Shown one piece after another: positions 47,701-58,346 of a DNA stretch of 64,000 bases. Location: contig CP114492.1 of NCBI GenBank assembly GCA_027186245.1, forward strand, positions 1,061,501 through 1,125,500, written 5' to 3'. The stretch is from Coriaria nepalensis. Taxonomy: Eukaryota; Streptophyta; Magnoliopsida; Cucurbitales; Coriariaceae. A model generated the notes under the pieces. That model was not told the DNA's origin. It searched no databases and saw only the letters and a list, made by a program, of their open reading frames with translations. Made by a program: the position numbers and the translations under genes. How positions within the stretch are numbered: position 1 is the first letter of the stretch; each line of letters starts with the position of its first letter.

Positions 47701-48895
47701 AATTAGAAAAGGATTCAAAATAGATGACATGCTTACATCAGTTCCACCCATGGCTGGTACCATGATTAAGGGGACAAATATGAGCGAACCGGCCAATGAT
47801 AAATAGTGTTGTACGGCGTAATATATCAACGGTACTGAAAAATAATGATTCCGATAGAAGTAAGGAAAAATGCAAAATCCCAAATCAACCTTGTTTTAAG
47901 CAGCATTTGTCTGATTGTCTGATCTATCTAAAATGTAAGATACATTTATACATATAATATTTTCTAAGAAAACAGAGATTATTTGCTAACAACTTGATGT
48001 TATTAGCTAGAGCTACGTCCCTTCTACAAACATGTTCAAGCACATTGAGCTCCGAGTCCAGAAATTTAATAGAATATAAAATTCACACGTATAGACAAGC
48101 AATTCACATAGAATAAAATTCTTGAGCTAGCAATTTGTTTTTTTTTTTTTTTTTGTTTTTTCAAAAGACTTTTAAACGAACAAGGCTCCACTTTTCTTCA
48201 AGTAATCACTCTCATTCATCACAAAGGAACTACAAAAACTCAGAAACTTTTAAATAAATAAATACTTGATTAGAGATTGTAGTAAGCTGACCAAAGCCGG
48301 GATTTTCAGTCAGGCGAAGCTTCATTTCCGACCCTCTATGCCACCCTCCAAGACCAGTAACTTCTTCTTCTTCTTCATACTCCAAGCCCCTTCCAACTCC
48401 CACATCATCTTTCTTAGACTCCATAGAAGCAGGAATCGAAGAAACTTCATTTCCATTTCCACTTTCATTAAAGCTTACTTTTCTTTCATCTCCTTCTTTA
48501 GATTCAAGCAAAGGCTCAACACCACCATTCCTCTTATCACTCCTCACTTCTCCATTTTCTGGTCTTAAAACCGGTTCAATCTCAGTCCCTCCATCACGCC
48601 TCCGCCCCTGAACCGGATCCATATCGATTCCTCCTCTTCGGTCCAGACCACCCTGCTCCAAATCGAATCTAGCACCATCGTTCTCCTTCTCCTTCTGATA
48701 ACTTGAAAAATTAGAGACAAAACCAGTTCTCTTGGCCCAAGATCTTAGCTCATTTGGGCTGTGATCGGTTTTCGAGACAAACGGCTCAATCTTCGATTTC
48801 GTGCCGTTGCTACTACTACTACTACTACCACCTTTCTTTTCTACCTCGGATTTTTTGTTCTGTGACCTGGCTGAGCTCGTCGAACCAGTTTCCAT
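44759..48895 (-). CDS. NAT12: Nucleobase-ascorbate transporter, NAT11/12 type
   Basis: A polytopic plasma-membrane transporter of the NCS2/NAT family (uracil, purine or ascorbate carriers). Exon 1 (48895-48292) encodes a long hydrophilic N-terminus of about 200 residues with Ser, Lys and Glu runs, as in NAT11/12. It ends TENPGF and joins exon 2 at 47834 to give VPLIYYAVQHYLSLAG. Later exons carry TRLPLVQGSSFVYLAPAL, MRELQGAIIVGSIFQ, FINPVVVAPT-like RLINPVVVAPTVAAVG, GHRLFLVYAVPLS, AYDYKGC, IRIPYPFQWGMPVF, SLVASVDSVGTYHS, the family's GTGTGSTTLTENVHTI and LPRRFYRF near the end. All segments align in order with no visible stop. The introns hold a small inverted-repeat element at 45946-46076. 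Confidence 0.93.
45946..46076. mobile_element. 131-bp inverted-repeat MITE-like element
   Basis: Perfect 18-bp terminal inverted repeats: GGCTTCATTTGGAGTAAA at 45946-45963 and its reverse complement at 46059-46076. GGCTTYGTTTGG-like ends are common in plant MITEs. I could not identify a clear target-site duplication. It lies in an intron of the NAT transporter. Confidence 0.65.
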
Positions 48896-49434
48896 TCAAA
48901 GGAAAATGACAGCTAGTAATAGAGCGTAAAAGGAAAGCAAGTTGGAGAAGAGATGAGCGAGGAGAAAGAGCATTGAGCTGTGAACTTTAATGTGGAAATG
49001 GCGACTGGTTTTAGAAAGAGAAAAGGATGAGTGAGAATGAAAGGCTGAGAGAGAGAGCGCGCTTCACTGCAATAATGAAACGGTGTCGTTGTCCGAATGA
49101 TGAAAGCCATTGAAAAATTTCTCGTAATTTTTTTTTGTTCGATGCCTTTCACTTTTTGTCTACTTATCTTCCTCCTTAGAGGAGAGATGACATCAGAGCT
49201 TCCTTGTAATTCAAGTTTTCTATCCTTTTTCCTTTCTTTTAACGGCATGTCATATGATCATATGTATCGTCATTATGTATGATTATTATTCCAATTAAGT
49301 AAGGATTACGCTTAATAAAGATAAAATGAATAAGTAATAATCATGACAATACAACTAAAAAGAAAAACTAAATTCAACAGAAAACATAGAAAAAAAAAAA
49401 GTTGCAGAATAAAGAATGGAGTCTAGTACTATAT
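48896..49434. other. Gap between NAT promoter and NET2-like remnant
   Basis: Upstream region of the transporter (minus-strand gene), with CT/GA-rich stretches. No gene was recognised. The 111-codon minus-strand frame at 48913-49248 has no known similarity. Confidence 0.4.
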
Positions 49435-50866
49435 TTACAGAGGTGAAGATTTCATACCCTGGTATTTTTTATACGTATCAGGATTCATGCACTGAAGAAT
49501 GGACCTCTGCTTCTTCGGCTTAACTCCGAAGATAAACGACTGCAAAGGCACCCTAGGCCTGCTCCAACCGTCCAGCCTTTTCGACCCGGAAATCTGAAAT
49601 TCCTCATTCAACTTAGCCAACGCCTTCCTCCACCTCAACCTGCAACGTAGTTCCATGGTCTAACCCTGCCTGCAATTCATCAGCCACTCTATTGTTCTCC
49701 TGCTTCATGTTCAACACCTCCCCTTGAAACTTAGCTGCTTGATAGCTCGTGAACTTGAAATCTTTGCTTGATATGAAGGAGTACTAGAAATGGCATCAGC
49801 ATTTTCAGAACTCTTTGCTTGATCTGAAGGAGGAGTACTTGACATGACACCGCCATTTTCGGAACTCTCCGCTTCATGTGGAGGAGGAGTACTAGACATG
49901 ACAACAGCATTTTTGGATCTCTCCGCTTGAAGGGAAGGAGGATAACCAGACATGCTATCAGCATTTTCAGAACACTTTAATTGATGTGAAGGAGGAGTAC
50001 TAGTCATGATATCCGCATTTTCGGAATTCTTGCTTGATTCGAAAGATTCCTTTTGTTCTATGATCTCTTTTGGTGATTCCACTACAATAATAGGAGATTC
50101 TTTTAGTTTGGTTTGTACCGAGGCGGAAACTTCCATAACCTTAACATCGGGTTCAGCTTCATTTTTGGCTTCCTCGGACCTGTTATTGTCAAACTCGGTA
50201 ATTTTACGGAAAGGTTATAAAGATTGCATCTTGTGTGTGTAAAATGTGTTTGGAGGCTGTTATTCTTGTTCTCAATTCTCGAATTGAGATCCTGAATTTC
50301 CCTCAACTTCTTTTCGTCGACTTAGTGGCCTGCATTTCCTTCGTAGCCGAGTGGACGACATTCTTAAGCCCTTTCGGATCTGTCGGAATGTTCCCTCTTT
50401 GAGACATGTCCGGTGGTTTTTTAGAGGATCTGAAAGAGGCTTCTTCCTCTTCTTCATCCATTGCAAATTGGACTTGTTCCGGAAAAACCGCGGCGATCAT
50501 ACTGTTTGCATTTTGGAGTTCTGTTGATAAGTGGTCGTACCGCTCGGCTAATGCTCTATAAGCTCTGTATGATTCTTCGACGAATTGGATCAGTTCCAGT
50601 CTCTTTTTGTAGTACATTTCTGCCCTTTTAGCAAACGAGTCTCCATCTTCTTCTATTAGTTTAAGCACAATTCGTACCTTTACTTCCATATCTGCATTAA
50701 ATTTGAGCAGCTTTATTTGAATGTCAATCCAAACAAATACAACATTATAACTATCCATATAGACAAGAATACCTTGAAGGTTTTGGTCAAGCCATTTGGA
50801 TTGCTTGGTTCGGATGTGGCTAGCCCACCACCATGAATATGCATTACTTGCAGCTCGTTGTAACAT
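49435..50866 (-). pseudogene. NETWORKED2 (KIP1/NAB) actin-binding protein pseudogene
   Basis: NET2 proteins link actin to membranes in pollen and carry an N-terminal NAB domain and a long coiled coil. The NAB exon start reads MLQRAASNAYSWWWASHIRT. An intron (50770-50694 region) joins it to MEVKVRIVLKLIEEDGDSF, YYKKRLELIQFVEESYRAY and AERYDHLSTELQNAN. After KSTK the frame shifts (near 50310) to KLREIQDLNSRIE. A later frame carries an 18-residue repeat block (49753-50022). Another shift gives NMKQENNRVADELQAGLD and a third gives ALAKLNEEFQISGSKR, ending in the family C-terminus RSFIFGVKPKKQ-like SFIFGVKPKKQRS. Most of the central coiled coil (several hundred residues in relatives) is missing. 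Three or more frameshifts plus an internal deletion make it a pseudogene. Confidence 0.85.
49753..50022 (-). repeat. Coding minisatellite, five 54-bp units
   Basis: Five consecutive 18-residue units on the minus strand, each of the form ENADxMSSTPPSxQAxSS, inside the NET2-like remnant. Unit length is constant (54 bp) and the frame is kept throughout. The last unit has lost one proline relative to the others but keeps length. Confidence 0.85.
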
Positions 50867-51681
50867 CTTTTTAAAGCAATCTTGATCCTAATTGTCTGTC
50901 GCTCTATCTGTTCTAAGTCCTTGTCTTGTTCTTTTCCATCTGTTTCCCTGTCGATTGCCAGAAACAAAGACAAACTCTGATCTGTTTGTCTATCCCTCTC
51001 TCTCACTCTCTCTATGAAAGTAGAGAAGATATGGTAGCCAAGAACCTCTTACACTTAACTGTCTTTAAGTACTTAAGTAATGTTTGGTTCGATTCAGTTA
51101 ATGTATTAAAAGAAAATAAAAATAAAAAGAAAATAAAAAATGAGAATGATAGTTTATATGGTTAGCTGTATGAGAATAGATAGAAGAATAAATAGAGAAA
51201 AGAAAGAGGAGAGAGATGGAGAAGATGAACTATATGTTTATTTATTTTAAGACGTGATTTGCTAGTTCGGTCGAAGTTGAAATTTTGGATCGGGTCAAAT
51301 AAGCTCAAAATGTGTAAAAGTTAACTAATCGGTTATTTTTTAGGGATTAGGGGGTCTATTATAAATTTATTAAAAAGAAGAGGGATGTATCCTAATTTTA
51401 AAAACTACAGAGGTTAGTTTTGATATATCGCTACCATTTATTTTTCTTTGAAATCAGTAGCCAGCTCAAGACGAAACTTATAGGTAACCCAGAAAATAAT
51501 TGATTTTTTTTTCCTTGTGTACTTGTTCTAGATCAGAGCAGTTGAGCTTCTCACCTGTATCTTTAATTCTGCTATCTACCCATCTCGCTTCCCATTTGAT
51601 TAGATATAAAGATTGAATCTTTTCACTCTCACTTATAATCTTATTGCTTGCTTACTATTATACTCTCCTTTGCTCTCATCA
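50867..51681. other. Intergenic: divergent upstream regions
   Basis: Lies between the NET2-like remnant and PAS2, which are transcribed away from each other. It has CT/GA-rich stretches near 50990-51020 and AT-rich DNA. No gene was seen. Confidence 0.4.
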
Positions 51682-53503
51682 ATGGCGGGTTTCTTCTCAC
51701 TCATCAGGCGCCTTTACCTCATCCTCTATAACTGGACTGTCTTCTTCGGATGGTAAAATTGTCTTCTTCTTCTTCTTCTTCCCAATTTTGTTCGTATAAA
51801 TTTCTTATCTTCTCTAAATAACTTTTGCTGGTTTTTTCCAGGGCTCAAGTACTGTATTTTGCTGTGAAGGCGTTGAGTGAATCAGGGCATGAACATGTTT
51901 ACAATGCCGTCGAACGCCCTCTTCTTCTTGCCCAAACCGCCGCCGTTTTGGAAGTAAACCCCTTCGCCCTTTTTCCTTAAATCATTTTTGCACAATTTTT
52001 CATTATTTATTTATTTAATTTTAGCACAATTTCTTCTCAGATTCACATTGATTACTAAATTTAACTTTTTAAGATTTGAAAATTCGAATTCACTCACTTC
52101 AATGTTTTTTTTCTCCCTTTTCCGGTTGGATTTTTGGCCTGTCCTCACAGATCATACATGGTCTAGTAGGTGAGCAATCTTTTTTCTTTTTTTTATTTTT
52201 TTTTTTCTGGGTCAAAGTATTAATTTTTATTTTTAATATTCAAATTTGAAAGGATTGGTGAGATCTCCAATCACAGCAACACTACCACAAATAGGCTCAA
52301 GACTGTATTTGACATGGGGGATTTTATGGAGTTTCCCTGAGGTTAGGTTTTTTTTTTTTGGGTGGTGATAATCGTTTTTCTCAATCTTTTGATTAATTGA
52401 AGGGAGTAAATTTCATTTTTAGAACTCTAACAAATATGAGATTGAATGCTGGCTGAGCATGATGGCAGATTCGAACTCACGTATTGGTCACTTCCTTGGT
52501 TATTAGCTGGTCGATTACTGAGGCAAGTATTGTGATTCAGAATGCTTGAATTGTGCTCGCTACTGTATTGAGCTTGTATCTCTATTTCACGGAACGGATG
52601 CAAAATAGTGACGAAAGTGATGAGTTTATTATTTTGCTTTTGATGAATTCTTTGTGATTATAGATTATTCGATATTCATTCTTTGGCACAAAGGAGGCAC
52701 TCGGTTTTGCACCTTCATGGCTCTTGTGGCTAAGGTATATATAGATTATGTGCTTTTCTCATTGGATAGGAACACCAATTCGAGTTTTATGTGGGTTGTT
52801 TTTTTGCGGGGGTTTTAGTGTGTTGTCTTTCTTTCTTTGGACATGCAGGTATAGCTCTTTTCTGCTGTTGTATCCAACCGGAATTGCCAGTGAAGTTGGT
52901 TTGATTTACTTTACTCTACCATTCATCAAGGTAAAAATGTCCATTGATACAATTCCAACTCCATTTTTCTTTCTATTTTCATTTTTGCTCTTTGTGAGTT
53001 GATGGGTCAGGGGGCCTGCCATCTCTTCTCATATAATTTGCATACATCTATGCATGAGACAGTTTCTTAGTTCTAACATGCTAAACATGCTAAATATGCT
53101 CAACACTAATCCATAGAGTTTCATTGCCGGTATATGATAAATCACAGTTGAGGCCATGTAGGATAGAGAAACTGCAAAACAGAAAAGGGTTTGGTAAAAC
53201 AAATTTTTGGATGCAAAGCGTGTGATATGAATAAAAATTTATGTGCTTGCAGGTATCCGAGAAATATTGTTTAAGGATGCCGAACAAGTGGAACTTCTCA
53301 TTCGATTACTTCTATGCAGCAATTCTTGCCCTTGGAATCTATGTCCCAGGCAATTATGAATTCACCATCATTTTTCTTTTTAAATTTTGGAGTTGGTGTT
53401 TTGATTAATGACTTCGTCTTATGTATTCGCAGGAAGTCCACACATGTACGGCTACATGCTTGGGCAGAGGAAGAAAGCACTCTCAAAATCCAAAAAGGAA
53501 TAA
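51682..53503 (+). CDS. PAS2: Very-long-chain 3-hydroxyacyl-CoA dehydratase (PASTICCINO2)
   Basis: The third enzyme of the endoplasmic-reticulum fatty-acid elongase, which dehydrates (3R)-3-hydroxyacyl-CoA to enoyl-CoA for very-long-chain fatty acids. Nine exons (51682-51752, 51842-51953, 52151-52169, 52253-52341, 52469-52522, 52664-52734, 52849-52930, 53253-53349, 53433-53503) join to 221 residues, the usual plant PAS2 length. Family features: start MAGFFSLIRRLYLILYNW, then LEIIHGLVGLVRSP, the catalytic stretch LRYSSFLLLYPTGIASEVG (Tyr and Glu), and the C-terminal YMLGQRKKALSKSKKE with a di-lysine-type ER-retention end. The third exon is only 19 nt. Introns 5 and 8 begin with GC rather than GT. 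Confidence 0.95.
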
Positions 53504-56183
53504 TAGAATAAGATTGGAAACAACAGCTTCGAGTTTTATGCATTATAATTTCTCATCTTTCAAAATATTACTTTGCCAGCATATGAACTGTTATATTGAA
53601 CATTCACCAAATGAAGTCCAAAAATTTGAATTGGTTGCATCAATTGTACCAAAAGTGAGCAACATGGAATCTGGACCCGGCTTATTATAGTCACTGGTTT
53701 GAGAGATTTCAAATTCTACTTCAAGTTCTCAACCAGAGTCGATCCATGTATCAATTATACGACCTTAACTATCTTATTGATCGGTTAAATGATATTCTTC
53801 TACCGTAAAAGTTAGTAGACAGACCTTATTTTTCAGGAGCAAGCATAGAGCATATACATATATGTGTAGAAATTCATATGTAAGTTGTTCCTTAAGTTAC
53901 TGTTTTGTCAAGGAAGAAGCATAATCATTTAACAGAAAACATCATATAAATTATAAAGCGAAGCTTTATTACATTGGTAATGATCTTCAAGATCAGTCAA
54001 TGTTAGGGCTCGAGGGATTTATAGGACTAGTACCATTTTCATTCTGTGCTGTCTTCTTCCAAGATTTACCATGCGACGTCGTTTTGGTCAATGGGTCAAT
54101 GATTGGGGGGAGATTAGGTGGGTGTGGAAGATCAGTCTTGCACGGTGGAAATGAGCTTATGACTTGATTGGTTGCATTCCTCAAAAATCAAGAAATGGAA
54201 TCCGTTTTCATTCCATCGTTTGTTCAAATCTTTCTGTTTTCATTGATGAAACTTTCTGTTTGAATCTCTATGATTTGTCTCTGTAATCTATTTGAATCTC
54301 TGTGATTTTTTTGTGTAATCTATTAGGTCTAGTTGCGAATTTCTGCAAATCAAAATTTTGAGCTTTAAGTTATGCGAATCAAATTACATATATGTTGTTT
54401 CGAACTTTTATGTTCTTGAGAATTTTGATTTATGCGTTTCTAATATCTACGATGGATTGCGATTTTTCTTGGTATTTGCCTTTTTTTTTTAATTAATTTT
54501 TGGAATATGGGTTTTAGTTTGATCCGTGCTAGATGTTTCTAAAGAAGTGAGTTTCTTTCGCCTTTGCTATATATCTTCAACGCGATATTGAATTATTCAG
54601 TTTTATGCAATCATCTTCTTCATGTTCTAGTTATTTCAGGAAGTAGAGTGCTACAAGTTTCTCATCTTATAGTAAGTAGTAACCCTGTAAATTATGAGTA
54701 TGCATTTGGAAATTGATTTGAAACTGTAATTTCATCTAAACTAGAGTTTGGGCTCACTTGTTTTGTACTTTTTTTTGGGATCGTACGTTTAGAAAATAGT
54801 GGATCTTTTGCTCCTTTTTTTTTCTTCATATTCTAATTCGAGAAATTTGCACAGAAAGAACTCTCCTTTTTAGTTTGTTCATGTTTTATTTTCTGAGGTA
54901 AGATTCTGGCTTAAGTTATATTTTCTATAATTGAGATGAGAAGAGAGTTTTTGTTTTCCCCTTTTGTTAATTTGATTATTAATTCATGAACAAGGAATAG
55001 AAAACTAGGTTAATAATTTATGATAATTAACTTGGGATCTTAGTATATTTTCTTGTGTAAATTTGTGGGAAGCATATCGTACAATTGGATCATACAAAGT
55101 TACAAAACATTACGTGCTAATTAGCCATTCTAATGGGTGCAATCCTATTTCTTATAGAGCATTGTTTGGAAGGAAATGATAATCCCTCCATGTTTCTCAT
55201 TTTATGCAAATTTTTTAGGTTTCGGTAGCTTAATCTTTCAACTCATTCTGTCTATACTTTTCCAACCTACATTGTGTGTCTTATCTTTTTCTTACTATGT
55301 TATAAGTTGTTTGTCTGTCCTTATCCACCTAGATTGTGTGTTTGTCTCTTACTTACTATATATTATAAGTTGTTTTGTTGTATTCGACTTTTCTTATGTG
55401 TTTTGTTGTTTATCTACTTTGAAATGGATTTGTGTCATGTTACAGTTATAAATGAATTGGTTATACAAAAGTTGTATAGAAACAAAAAAATAAATACATG
55501 CAAAGCACACGTCAATAGAACGTGTATCTTTGTGGGCACTTATGGAAGAGATGACCATGATTTCCATTATGCGTATGTTGTGTCCTAAGTATCAAGGCTA
55601 TTCAATTACATGTGGAGAAGGGATTCAATAGCACGGTTGGTTAGTAAGAGGAAGAGTAGTATTATTATGTTTATTTGGTAACAATATTTACTTTTAAGAT
55701 GAAAAGATAGCTTTGCTAGAAATTTAACAAATGGGTTAGGGTTTATGGGCTAGTGCATTGGAGTGATTTGCTTTTGGTGTGTGTGAGCTTAAGAGGAGAC
55801 GATTAGCAAGAATTGAAGCTAATAATGCAAATATTGTTATGGATAGAAAGGAACAATGTTGTTGAATAATAGTAGTACTAGACATGGTTCGACTGTATTG
55901 ATTACAAGGACAAAAAAGGTTGACGTTTTTTTGTGATATTGAAAAGCTCAACCTTTACATATATGCAAAATATTTAGTGGGTAGTTTTGGGAAAATTTTA
56001 GAGTGGATTTGATTTACAATTAAAATCATGAACTAGTCTATTGAAATATGAGTTTTTATTTTAAAATTAATTATTATTGAGTGAAGTGACTTATCTTTTC
56101 GTTATATATTAGTTTATTTTTAGATATAGGATATGTTCCAAACACGTTTTTTTTATACGTGATATCATTTTGAGTCTACACGT

Positions 56184-56221
<38 letters not shown>

Positions 56222-56943
56222 ATAAAGTATTCGTGATATTTAGTCTACTCATATTGAGTCTAACTATAATATTATATAGAAATTTAGGGAATTTCATCTC
56301 GAAACAAATTATTTATAAGTGGAGTGACTTTTTTTTTTTTATATATTTATTTTTCAAGAATTTATTTTCAAATATAAATTATATTCTTAATAAAAAAATA
56401 ATACTATTAAATAGAAATCAACCCCATAAAAAAAAATTCTATATATAGAATTAATTTCTATTAATTTATGGATAAACATATAAAATTCTCTCAAAATTTT
56501 ATGTTTAGATACATATGTAAAAGTAGGATAATCAAATGCATTACTCGCACGTCAATAATTTGAACTAAGATTCATATTTGGGAAAACAAACAATAGATAA
56601 ATAAATAAATAATGATTGAAAAGCCATATAACCTCTTAGCCAATGGATGAGTTATATTGACTACACGTCTAACCCAACTCTTCTATTGGCCCGTCCAAAT
56701 CAAAGTTCATCTCTATTGGCAAGTTTCTAACACGTTAGCATTAAGAATGTTATTACAGGTTGTTCTATTTTCTTCTAGATGACTCTAATCCAAGACCTAT
56801 TAAGTTTTAATGAGAGTGCTATATCTATAATTACCATTTGAAGATGGCCTATATATAATATTTAAGAAACATCCTAAATCACTGTTTCAATTGGGGTATT
56901 ACAAGATTAATGCATTGGCTGCAAGCTCACTCCAACAAGAAGT
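53504..56943. other. Intergenic, AT-rich, no certain gene
   Basis: Contains several short frames of unclear meaning (see rejected items), an imperfect tandem duplication near 55270-55380 (TTGTGTGTCTTATC and TTGTGTGTTTGTCTC, both followed by TTATAAGTTGTTT) and an (AT)n microsatellite at 56190-56218. Confidence 0.45.
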
Positions 56944-57561
56944 ATGTCATGTTCCAAGCCTTTTCTCATTGCAGTAGCTATGTTGGCATTAATCTTGCTT
57001 TCATGCATTGAGACGAGACAAGCCGCTCGAGAGTCCATGAATACTTCTGAACCCGGTAGTAATAAATCGACCACGACAACATTAGACATGTGGTACATGT
57101 CGGTTCTGTCAAAGACATGGTCCGTGTTACATACCAAAATAGGAGCTTCATCGATGTTACCGAAAACAATGTTTGGATGGCAAATAGGCTCCGGGGTCAA
57201 GCGAGCCATGACACCCAAACCAGAAAACCCTAATTCCCAAACACCGGCAGTTACTACTACTACTACTACAGCTCAGACCAAGACATCATCGACCACACCT
57301 CCTAGTAGCAACAGTGCACCACCTCAGAAGGAGACAACATCTCCCACACCACCCACTACTACTAGTAGTAGTATAACGGCTCCACCTCAGCCGAAGAAGA
57401 CATCAGAAACACCGTCTAATGAAGCTACGGAGACCACAACCGAGAAGAAGACCAAACCACCAAACCATGATCCTAACGCGGAAAAGATGGACCCTTCAGT
57501 AAAGTCCACCATGGCAGTCTCGGCCAAGACAGCACCTTTAGTATCAACAACGTCAAACTGA
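56944..57561 (+). CDS. Small secreted Thr/Pro-rich protein, unknown function
   Basis: A single-exon frame of 205 residues. Residues 1-27 (MSCSKPFLIAVAMLALILLSC then IETRQA) form a convincing signal peptide. The middle (about 36-90) is a non-repetitive segment: TTTLDMWYMSVLSKTW and MFGWQIGSGVKRAMTPKP. The rest is Thr/Pro/Ser-rich (TTTTTTAQTKTSSTTPPSS and similar), as in O-glycosylated cell-wall proteins. A TATA-like CTATATATAAT lies near 56850, about 95 bp before the ATG, and the 3' region is AT-rich. I do not recognise the family. The conserved-looking core may be a peptide hormone precursor or a wall protein, but that is a guess. Confidence 0.6.
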   Translation: MSCSKPFLIAVAMLALILLSCIETRQAARESMNTSEPGSNKSTTTTLDMWYMSVLSKTWSVLHTKIGASSMLPKTMFGWQIGSGVKRAMTPKPENPNSQTPAVTTTTTTAQTKTSSTTPPSSNSAPPQKETTSPTPPTTTSSSITAPPQPKKTSETPSNEATETTTEKKTKPPNHDPNAEKMDPSVKSTMAVSAKTAPLVSTTSN

Positions 57562-58346
57562 TCGCACAGAAGCTATACCTATGGCTTTAACCTGTTTAGT
57601 GTGATTATATATGATCTTCAATAAGATTGGGGGAAACAATTGTTTTTATTGTTTCCATCTCAAGGTTATAACACTTACTTTATGTTATAGCTTTATTTAC
57701 TATACATATAATTATTTATGAATATTGATGAATAAGGTTCTTAATTTGTTGGAGCTTTTTTTTTTTAGTTCTAATTGTGATTTCAAAAACTACGCTAGAT
57801 TCGATTAGAAATATCATATTTATTGTTTAACATGAAAATAACGAGTTAAGCTCCTCACAAATTGAAGATTGTACCAGTTTATATAAGTTTATAAAATATA
57901 ATAATAAATAGTAGTGGTGTCTTTTGTAATTCTAAATATAAATTTTACCATATTTAATAAATTTGTACAAACTGTTACAATCTCCAACTTGAGAGCAGCT
58001 CATCCGAAACTTATTGCCACCTTCACTCTTTTTTACTAGCACTCTGCTGGTCTATAAATTCTCTTACCCTCCAAAGTACAAGTCAATAGTGGATCCTTCC
58101 ATCTTTAAGATGCATACTTTATACTATTAGATAGCACATGTCTTTTATGAATTAAAGCAGTACATGTCTTAAAGCCTTCATTCTCTTCTCCACATCTCCA
58201 TTGATAGAACCTCCTCTTCCGGAAAGCCTTCTACTGTTGTATTCTAAACACGGTCTAAAATCTAAATTGAGGATACACCGGGAAAAGCAGAAGTCTATAA
58301 TCTTCTCTTTGATTTACTCATTTCATTTTAACAAGATCTTATTGAA
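57562..58346. other. Intergenic, no gene seen
   Basis: AT-rich 3' flank of the secreted-protein gene and 5' flank of the carrier pseudogene. Confidence 0.4.

Noticed and set aside
48266..48568. 100-codon plus-strand frame
   Set aside because: Antisense shadow of NAT exon 1.
53993..54184. 63-codon minus-strand, Pro-rich frame ending SPINPSSPNID
   Set aside because: Looks somewhat like a small signalling-peptide tail, but has no signal peptide and matches no peptide family I know.
55176..55588. Hydrophobic overlapping frames of 91 and 104 codons
   Set aside because: The region is an imperfect tandem duplication of TTGTGTGT...TTATAAGTTGTTT; the hydrophobicity follows from T-rich repeats.
55736..55885. 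49-codon minus-strand frame (MSSTTIIQQHCSFLSI...) with a hydrophobic N-terminus
   Set aside because: Could be a tiny secreted peptide, but there is no promoter signal, no recognised family motif and no second line of support.
56907..57218. 103-codon minus-strand frame
   Set aside because: Antisense to the secreted protein gene; the plus frame has a signal peptide and TATA box, this one has neither.
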